Positions 51,174 to 61,000 of a stretch of DNA of 64,000 bases are shown piece by piece; within the stretch, counting starts at the first letter, position 1; each line of letters begins with the position of its first letter. The position numbers and the translations under genes were made by a program. The notes below the pieces were generated by a model. It searched no databases. It was not told the DNA's origin and saw nothing but the letters and a program-made list of their open reading frames with translations. The stretch spans positions 55,182 to 119,181 of the forward strand of contig CAMHFN010000005.1 of assembly GCA_946184615.1 (NCBI GenBank), written 5' to 3'. The stretch comes from an uncultured Bacteroidales bacterium (lineage in GTDB: Bacteria > Bacteroidota > Bacteroidia > Bacteroidales > F082).

Positions 51174-51752
51174 ATGTTTCTTGAAAAAGATTCTCATAAC
51201 AGGTCGCAAGGATGGATCGAGGTCATCTGCGGATCCATGTTTTCAGGTAAGACGGAGGAATTGATCCGTCGGTTGAAACGGGCTAAAATTGCCAAGTTGA
51301 AGGTGGAGATTTTCAAGCCTGGGGTTGACACACGGTATAGCGAGGAGGATGTGGTCTCTCACAATGCCACGGCTTTGCATTCGATTCCTGTGGAGAATGC
51401 GGCGCAAATTTTGCTTTATGCCAACGATGTGGATGTGATAGGCATCGACGAAGCGCAATTTCTCGACGATGATTTGCCCGCGGTATGCCAGCAGTTGGCC
51501 AATAACGGGGTAAGAGTAATCATTGCAGGATTGGACATGGATTTCTTGGGGAATCCCTTTGGTCCGATGCCTAAATTAATGGCTATTGCCGAGGACGTCA
51601 CCAAGGTTCATGCCATTTGTGTGCATTGCGGAAGTCCGGCGCAATTTTCGCACCGGACTATTGCAGGAGACAAACTCGTGGTCCTTGGCGAGACCGAGAG
51701 TTATGAGCCGTTATGTCGCTCTTGTTACCTCAAGGCCATGAAAGAGCGATAA
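51174..51752 (+). CDS. tdk: thymidine kinase
   Basis: A 192-residue class II thymidine kinase. Walker A is [14 protein letters not shown]; the Walker B block is G-I-D-E-A-Q-F; the zinc-binding cysteines are C-V-H-C-G and C-R-S-C near the C-terminus. It phosphorylates thymidine with ATP for nucleotide salvage. It is divergent from the E/P-repeat gene across 54 bp. Confidence 0.95.
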   Translation: MFLEKDSHNRSQGWIEVICGSMFSGKTEELIRRLKRAKIAKLKVEIFKPGVDTRYSEEDVVSHNATALHSIPVENAAQILLYANDVDVIGIDEAQFLDDDLPAVCQQLANNGVRVIIAGLDMDFLGNPFGPMPKLMAIAEDVTKVHAICVHCGSPAQFSHRTIAGDKLVVLGETESYEPLCRSCYLKAMKER

Positions 51753-51779
51753 ACCAGTTCATTAGAGGACTTGTGCCGT

Positions 51780-52034
51780 TTATTCCTTTTTGCGTTTGGC
51801 GAGCATATAGAGTCCACCCATTCCGGCAAGCAGGATAAGACCGCTACCCAAAGGAGAGTACTTCCATTGGTCCAAGTCGCTGTCTTGCATGGGCACCATC
51901 ACGCCCAAATCATTGCCTGAAGTGGTTTGGCGAGCACTGTGCCCGGCATCCTCTTCCGTGTAGATGATCTGTCCGAACATCGACGAAAGATTAATAAGCA
52001 ACAGGGTCAAAATGACGATGATTCTTTTTTTCAT
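51780..52034 (-). CDS. small secreted protein with C-terminal PLG-TM-KRKK anchor
   Basis: An 84-residue protein: signal peptide (residues 1-21), a short linker, then Y-S-P-L-G-S-G followed by a hydrophobic stretch (L-I-L-L-A-G-M-G-G-L-Y-M-L) and the basic end A-K-R-K-K-E. The order proline-glycine motif, helix, positive tail resembles sorting signals cut by exosortase-like or rhomboid-type enzymes, but no such enzyme is in the window. It lies 8 bp downstream of the giant T9SS gene, so it is probably co-transcribed. Start chosen at M-K-K-R-I. Confidence 0.6.
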   Translation of the reverse strand: MKKRIIVILTLLLINLSSMFGQIIYTEEDAGHSARQTTSGNDLGVMVPMQDSDLDQWKYSPLGSGLILLAGMGGLYMLAKRKKE

Positions 52035-52042
52035 GGCTTGTA

Positions 52043-55000
52043 TCATTTAATTATTATTTTCTGAGCTTTGTCATTCAGTTGCAACACATACACACCGGCA
52101 GCGAAGCGGTCAAGATGCACTCGGCTGGTCTCTCCCGACAGATACTCGGTGTATAACGTGCGGCCCATCTCGTCAATCAAGAGGAGGGTGCCTTCACCGG
52201 TAATGAACCATTCGTTACCATTGAAATAGGCGAAGGAGTCGCTGTTGACGGGGGTATCGCCACCTTTGGTGCGGAATTCCACATAGAAGCGAGTGGCGAT
52301 GTCGGTGTCCTTGGCTTCGAAGGTGTAGTGGTCTGTGGTCAACATGTCGTACTTGTCGCCTGTGATGTTGTCGATGAGCCAGAGGTACGCAAACTCACCG
52401 TTCTGGGTGTCCCAGCTGAGGGTGTAGTTGCCGTTCTCTTTGGCCTTGAAGCAGAGGGTGACGCGTTCGGTGCCCTCCTCGGTGAAGAGGATGCTGTAGT
52501 CTTGGCTATTCATACGGGTGTAGAGCTCGAAGTTGGCGTTGTTCATGGTGCGCAACTTGGGCGAGCCGTCCAATACGGGGCGATTCACTTCAATGACGGC
52601 GAGGTCTTTCTTTCCGGCCTCGTTGGTGGCGAAGAGGTTGACCAAGGGGTAGTCGATCTTGCCACGGAAGTAGGAGTAGCCATTGGGTTGGTCAGTGGCC
52701 ATGTCGTAGTTGAAGGTGGCTTTAATGCCGTCGGTGGGCGTTTTCACGAAGAAGGCTTGGTGGGGGTGCAAGGTGACGGAAGGAATGGCGTAGTTGGTGG
52801 AGGCGGAGCAGTTGCCAGCCATGAAGTTGTCGCCTTCGGCCACATACACCCAATACGTGGCCCCCAGAGTATTGTTCGTGGTGAAGAAGTCATTCATGTC
52901 GAGGTAGGCCTGATAGGGGTTACCCAAGAGGTTGCAGCCCAATTCGTCGTCTTCAGGGGACTGCTTGGTCAATACGATTTGGATGTCCTTGTTGCCGTTG
53001 TTCAACGTACCGGTACTGCTCAGGTAGCTGTCCTGGCTGATAGCGGCCATATAGCCCTTGCCTTGCAGGAAGGTGGTCTCGTTGGTGTAGGCGTCGGCAT
53101 CGATCAAGTCGTGGGGTGCCTCGAAGTGCCAGTGGTCGCCCGTGGCACGCTTGAGGTTGATCCAGTGGTACTGCGGCTCGAAGAAGCTGTAGAGGTCCCA
53201 CTTCACGGTGGACTGTCCGACCAAGCCGTTGGGCAGGTAGTTGCCGGTCATGTCGCTGACGCTGGCGGGGTTGCCGTAGCCGGTGCCGGGATCGTAGGTC
53301 ATGCCCATGGGAGCGGCCTGGAGGGGACTGGACAGGAAGTGCCAGTCGTATTCAAGCGGGGTGCCGAAGTAGTCGGAGGCACCGGTCTTGAAGGAGTTGT
53401 CGAAGGAGACGCCCACAGTGGTGTTGATGAAGTTGCCTGATCCGGCAGCTTGCAGCAGACAGGCGTTCTCGTTGACGAAGACCTTCACTTGGCTCTCGGG
53501 TACGAGGGTCACCTCAGTGGCATTGCCATAAAGGAACAGCGATGAGGCGGCGTCATTCATCTTCTCGTTGAAGGTGGTGATCAGGTGGTCAAGGCCGTTG
53601 GCACCTCCACCGATGGAACTGTAATGTAAGAATTTACCATCCGTGTCGAGAGTGCCGAGGCAGTTGTCAGCCGGGAAAGCCAAGATGGGTCGGTCACCAT
53701 TGATGATGACACTTGTCGGACGGAACCAAGGTGTGCAGTTTTGGTAGTCGGGGTTCTTTTGTACCCATCTGTTCAATGACCACAGCAAGCCGTTCCAGTT
53801 GATGAGGTGGTTATCATCGTAGTCGATGGTTGCGCCATGGACATAGTTGGAAGTCTCGCCGCTTTCGAGCGTGATGGCGTTGTCATCATACATGTAGCCG
53901 ATGGCTTTGCGTTCTTTCACGGGGCTGTAGGTTCCGTGTCCACGCAAGTTGGAGCCACTGCCTATGGTTTTGACATAACCGTTGGCATTGTTGTCGGTAT
54001 AACAATAGTTGATGCCTTTAGGTGCAGCTGGGATGTTCTCGTCAGCGAAAGCAGGGAAGGTCTGCTCACCAATCACGGAGTAGCAGTTCTCAACACGGCC
54101 TTTGTTTTGGCTCACCAGTCCGCCGATGTGTTCGGAGCCGCTCATGGTAGCGTTGGCGTAGCTATTGATGAGGTCACCAGCGTTGTCACCGACGAGGCCG
54201 CCAACGTGGGTGGTTGGGGTGGCTGCGGTGATGGTATTTACAGCGAAGGAGGAGTGGACGGTACCGCTGTTGTCGGCCACGATACCACCGATGGTGGTGG
54301 TGGTGGTGGTGCCGACGATGGTGCCACCCGTTTCCACATTGCTGATGGTGCCACTTGACTCTGCAGCGACAGAGCCCATCTTCACGGAGTTACCACCCGA
54401 GAAGTCAACACTGAGGGCCATGTTCTCAACAGCGCCATCATCGGTGATGTTGCCGAACATACCCATGTTATCATTGTTCAAGGGGCTGTGAATGCCCGTG
54501 ATGACGTGGCCGTTGGCATCGAAAGTACCTTCGTAAGGATGGGTAATTGTTCCTATGGGGACCCAGATGTTAGCACTCATGTCGATGTCTTCGGTAACAG
54601 TAAAGTTGGTTCCTGGCTGTGCCGGATCCACGCCATTCAATCCGTTGACTACCGAGATGGCCCATGCCAAATCTTCAGGAGAGTCAATGCTGTTAGGACT
54701 GAAGCCGCTGGGTTTTTCATGCACCGCAGTGGCCCAGGTACCCACCCAGAATAGGTAGTCGGATGAGGGCTCGTAACCCACAGTGTTGTTCAAGGTAACC
54801 AGATGATAGTATAGGTTGTCGTCGAAAATCAGATAGTCTATGGCAGGAGCATCGGGCAGGGTGGGAATTAGGTTGAGCAGATAGTCGCTACCAGCGTCGG
54901 AGTAGGCAATAGGTGTATAGTAATATTGGCCCCATTCGGCTTTGGTGACGCCAATTCTGGAGACGGCATCCAAAGAACCATAAGCATCGATCGGGTCGAG

Positions 55001-58000
55001 GGTGCCAACCTGTATCACACTGCCTTCGCTAACGAGATACACGTTGTTGTTTTTGTCGTTCGCCGTGGCATTGCCCGTGTGACTCGTCACCAGATGGTTG
55101 TTGTTGATTTGTACGGAATCGGAAACGATGATCGTAGCTCCATTTTCCAAATAGATACCCGCACCGTTGTAGCTGTTGCTCAGCACTGCGTTGTCGGTGA
55201 TGGTGGATCCGTAGTTCATATACAGCGTTCCAGCGTTATAGACACCACCGCCGTTGCAGTTGCTGTAGTTCCACTGCAATTGGCTTTGGCCATACATGGT
55301 CAATGTGGCGTTTTCGGCAATCGAGACCAATGGAGCGGTCGGGGTAACAAATTTGTCGTCGTCAACATAAATGGAATTAGCTGCACTACTCTCGGGTGTG
55401 GTTTCCCTGATGTTTTGGAAGCCATCAAGGATGATACCGTGCATGTTCATGCTGGTTTCTACCTGCACCAAAGGCCCTGCGAAGCCCATGTTGTCGGGGT
55501 AGTATTCATCGTAATGGGTGAAGCATTCTGTGGAGTATTGGCTGTGTAATAACGGGTGTCCTCCAGGATAACGGTAGATGAGGACTTGGCTATAGATTTG
55601 ACCGTTCCAGTCCAAAGGTGTGCTTTCGTTGGCGGTGACGGTATTCACGATGAAGATGTTGTCGCCTGGCTTGTAGTTCGAGTGGTTGAAGACACCGCTC
55701 AGCGTCTTCTTGGCGGCATCGGGGAACTCACCACTGAAGAAGTTGCTGCCGTGTCCTTGTACGCCGTTGATATAATAGTTATAGCCTATGCCACGGCGCC
55801 ACACTTCAATTTTGACCACCACATCCTTTTTGTAGTTAGTTGTTGGATCCTTGTAGTTGTCGATGGTAAAGGTCACGGTAAGAACACCCATCAGCTTTTC
55901 GTCGCCGCAGTTCATCGTGCCGTCATAGTGCAGGAGGAAGTCGAAGGCAGCATCGCTACGTCCGTCAGTGGATGACATGAGGGTGCCAACACCTGTCTCA
56001 GCCAGGGTCTTCAAATCATGGACCGTCGGGTCGAAAGAAGTCCATCCCAACGTGTTGTCGAAGTTATAGCTCGGGCGAATCTCCATGGAGAAATGCTTCT
56101 TATGGTCTGCAGTGCCAAGATAATCGGCCCCTTCAGTCCACGCATCCGCACCAAATCCATCTTCTTCGTTGGGTTCCCATATGGCGCTTTGGAAGGTCCA
56201 GTTACTCAGTTCACCGGCTTCTTGTATCGACTGGAAATAGCTGGGAAGCACCACCTTGGCGGTATACGTGCTGCGTTTATATTTATCTTCGGTCTTTCCA
56301 TACATGAGGGCATAGGCTTGGGCGGTGAAATCCTGCTCAATGGTTGTTGAGGTACTTACCGAAAGGGCGACCTCAATTTCGTCTTTCACAATAATGTTGC
56401 CGTGTTCATCCTCAATGCATTGCTCGAAAATAATGGTGATGGGGTCCCAAACCACATTGTTGGTGAGCAAATTGTAGTACGTAAGGCGGAACAGGATGCT
56501 CGGATTGACGTAGTTGTTGTTGTTGTCCCAGCGGGAGGAGGAGAGGTATTCGTTTTCATCGCTGGCGGTATTGCAAATCAGCCAGTTTTCATTACTCCCT
56601 TCCAAAGAACCTTGTGGGATGGCCACGAGACCAAAGTTGGCGTTGCAATTCTCTTGGAGAACATCAAGGCCGTTCACAATTTCTTCTGAAGTAGCACTTT
56701 GGTTGAGGACGTATTCGCCTGGGTTATCCCCTTGTTTTGGTTGATAATACATCCATTCGGCTTCGGTGGTGGAACCGTAGCAACCTGCGTTCACGGTCAA
56801 CACGTCGTCACCATAGTTAACTTGCGGGAAGCCGCCCACGGTCTTGATTCGGAAGAAAGAGCCGTCGCCTCGCGTGGCGGGCAAGGAAATCAACACATCG
56901 GCGGTAGAATATCCTTCGTCGGGCTTGGCGATGGCGTTAAACACACCTTGGCGGTAACTGTAAAGACCGCCGTAGCGCCAGATGCGGAAATACTCTTCAC
57001 CGGCCTTGCTCCCCATGGGCAGAGTATGGTTCTCATAAGCCATCTGCACACCGTTTTCTACGGTGCCAGGGGCGTTGTTCGGGCTGCTGAACTGGTTGTT
57101 CGTGAGCGTACCAGCGGAATAAATGTTTTGGCTGGCATTGTAGCTTAAGAAGCCACCGTCCAAGGGGTTGTCGTAAGCTGGGTTGATTTGATTGCCTGCA
57201 TCACTACTTTGCTTCGGACGGGCGTAAGCACACACGCTGTTTTCCTCGTCGGACATCACGTAGAAGAAGCCTTCGAACTCACCGTAGTTCTGGTTTGGAC
57301 CATAAGCGTTCAAGTATTTGACATTGATGAACGCACCTGAATTAACGCGGAATTTGTTATCCTTACCCGCAGTGGGGAGGTCGGTGTATTTCACTGTAGT
57401 ATAGGTCGGTGAGGCGGCATATACGTTGGAGCAAGTATAGCTGCCCATTTTCTTCATTTGGTCGATGGGGTAATCGATAAAGAGAGAGCTGCCGTTGACC
57501 ACGCGCAACACTTCTTTGATATCATAGAGGGAGTATTTCTCCGTGGTCAGCAGGGAGTTGATGCGTCCTTGTCCGAGGAAATGGATATGGGTTTTCTCGA
57601 TGACAGCGTTATTGAAGAATTGGATGGACAGAAGGTTACGCGTGGCTGTGGTGTAGGGCTCCACAAAGTCATCTCCTGTTGTTGAATTGGTGTTTGCTAC
57701 CGTTTCTCCATAGTTGCAGAACAGAAGATTACTGCCCAATAGTCCGGCATAGCAAGAGGTGCCAGTACCTAGCACGGAGCTTCCAATGTTCATGTAAGCT
57801 GCGTCGGAAGGTCTGGAGCTGACGGTGTTGTAACCTAATCCGTCGATATATACATTGGAACGGCCTTCGATGGTGGCAGCTCCGAAATCGGAACCATCGA
57901 AACTTCCGAAGTCGGCACCTGCCCACACGGAGCCATCAATCATCAGTGTGGCGATGTTGTAGCTCAAACCTGTAGTAGGCGCATGGTTGGGTGCATTGAG

Positions 58001-61000
58001 GATGGCGTTCTGGCCAATAAAGGCGTATACGGAACCGTAGTTATGACCGAAGAAGCCGCCTGCAAACACTTGGTAAAAGATGTGGCCACCGCTGATGTTG
58101 ACGTAGTTGACGGGATCGCTTCCGCCAGCAGAAGGACTAAAGCTCAAAGCATCGTCGGCTTGGCGAGAACCGCCATAGACATTGGTATAGATGTTGCCGC
58201 CCATGATATTGACGGTATGGGTACCAGCGATATACACATTGTTTCTTGCACCGTAGGCGCCTCCGAACACATTGCCATCGATATTGCCTTCATACACGTT
58301 GACGACGACATTACCGGTAGTCTTGCCCAACCTACCACCGCCAAACACATCTTCTTTGACCGTGCCTCCGTTGACGTTTACGGTAGAAGCCAAATTGCCG
58401 AGGCCGTTGTTCACGTCGCCGGCCTCACCACCGCCATACACGGACTTATTCACCGTGCCGCCGCTGACTGTGGCGCGTGTCTGGCCGGAGACTTGAGCTG
58501 TGGAGGAAGAAGACCCCTTACCAGCACCAAACACATTCTTCACGGTGCCACCGCTGAAGTTGACGTTGGTGTTGCTCGTGACAGTACCTTCTTCACCGCC
58601 ACCATACACATTATTATTAATAGTACCGCCGCTGATGTTGACTTCAGTACCAGCATTCATATTGGTGGAAACGCCATAGCCGCCACCAAAGACGGAACCA
58701 CCCACTGAGCCTCCGCTCATGTTAATCTGGGCTAATCCGTTCGCAGTTCCTTCGGTATTGCTGCCGCCATAGACGCTGCCTTCCACAACACCATCCTTGA
58801 TATGGATGAACGCCATCTGGGAATTGGCCAAATTGGCTCCTCCATACACATTGTCGTGAATCGTACCACCAAGGATGTAAACATTGGCAGCATGACCCTC
58901 GCCTTCGAACACGCGACCGAGGTTGCCACCACCATAGACACTGTGAAGAATATCACAACGGTCAGCAATGACCACATACGAGTTATCCATTGACGAAGGA
59001 ACATTTGGTCCTCCATAACTGCCACGTCCAGCTCCGAAGATATTGCCACCAATGGTTCCTGGGACATTATTTACATTAGGAATGGTATGGGGGGTTTCTC
59101 CACCAATGACGGCATTGCCACCAACGTAAATATAGGAGTCGCCGATACCTCTGCCACCATAACTAGTATCTGAACTTGTACCATTGCATCCACCTGCTAC
59201 CCATCCTTCGATGATACCGCCAGTGATGATGATCTTTCTATTGCCCCAAGCAGCACTTGCAGCGGCACCGCCATAAACACCACCATGGATAATAGCATCT
59301 TTCTTGATACGAATTGTAGCTGTAGTATCGTTTCTATCAACATAGGTCGCTGTAGTAGTTGGATAAGTATTATCATCACCTGATGCTTTGGGTCCACGAC
59401 CGCCAGCAATGCAAGCGAACTCACCACCTTCCACGGTCAAATAACGTTTTCCGCTATAGGAATTGCTTTCACCCGTAGTGCCAATGTAGAACGATTGCGT
59501 ATTAGTTCCAATCGTATTTTCGAATTGGTCTTCTTGGAATTTTCCGCTTTTTGTAATGCAAGTAAATGTACGCTCTCTTCTATTAACTGAGGCATTAATG
59601 CGTCTATCTCCATTTTCACCAACTAAAGGATATCTGTTTCCAAAAGTAATTTCTCCATTAGATGGGGCGACGGTAAGTTTATTGTTATCTTTAGTTGCTC
59701 GATCATAATCGGTACCAAATGTCAACAAAGTATGGAATCTTTGACCTGGTTGGTTTGTATAACCATATTGTCCTGCCAAAACATGAATGTGACCATAATT
59801 GCCACTTTCAATACGGATTTTCGTGTTACTTGCATTAATAGTGTATGCATTTCCCCGTATGGCATTGATCTGTGTGGCAATTGTATAGTTGGTTGTCATT
59901 CCTCTACCAATGCAGAGATAATGTCCGTTGGCATTGATGTAATACGTACTATTGGCGTAATTAAAATTTTGAACGTACTCGAGTTTGAGGTCATAGTTTA
60001 AATCGAGATTTCCATCAAAGTCGATTCCAGAACGATAGGCATCTCCCGATCCCAACGTTCCATCAGGGTAGTAGGAAGAAACGGTGACAGCCCTGTTATT
60101 GGGGTTGTTCAAACGGTTGTTATTACCTCCTAAAATAAAATCAGCATTATGACGTGTTAATACCACAAAATTACGTTCGAAACCTACGGAGTGATTTGAG
60201 ACATTAACAGCATTATTACTATTATACCTCACCACGTATGCCTTAGCCCACAAGGCCTCGAAATCCACTTCATTACCGTATTCATTAGTGGTTACAAACT
60301 CAACCGGTGTCTCGGCATTGATGAAAGGAATGGCACTGATTTGATCGGAGCCATATTCCGTGCCGTTCACCTTAATCTTCAAGCCGTTGCTTAAGCGTTT
60401 CACACGCCAGGCGTAGAAGCCACGCCAGTCTGTGGTAGTGGTGCCGCCACTGCTAACCATAGCGGAAGCGTTTGCATCCATCACTACACCATTTTGGGTT
60501 TTAGCTTGGGCAATTTGTTCATTAGAAACGTTATTATAGGCGGTGATGGAATACGCATTGGCACCTCCCTCGTGGTGTGCCGTCAAATAGATAATGGAGT
60601 TGGGTTTTACATCAATGATAATGGGTGCATAGTCAGTAATATCATTAGCGTTGCCTTCTGTTAGATAATGAGGGCCAACAACGTTACCCAAAGGGTCTGT
60701 ATATTGATAACTGACATTAGCTCCGTTGTACCAAGTACCGGTACCCTCTTTCGTATATTCAAGTCGAACAGCCACAGCTGCCTCTACCGTAGCTGTGTTT
60801 GTGATTTGCCTGCCACTAACATTCAAAGAACCCGAACTGATGGTTTCGCCCGCCGCATTGTCGTATCGAGCTTCATAACCGACAAGATGATTGCCATTAG
60901 TACCAACCCAAGTGCCCGCGTTGTTGTCAGGATCTATGGTGGTCAACCGGAAGGTAACTACCGTACCCGTTTTAACCGTGATGGTTGTTGACGGTTCAAT

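Noticed and set aside
52328..53440. Long open frame (370 codons) on the plus strand inside the giant T9SS gene
   Set aside because: It is antisense to well-supported coding sequence, has V/G-rich composition typical of a mirror frame, and no promoter or known domain.
58000..59300. Possible CRISPR array or DNA tandem repeat
   Set aside because: The periodicity is at protein level (V-Y-G-G/V-F-G-G-G) with variable spacing and codons, inside one open reading frame; no identical repeat-spacer units.
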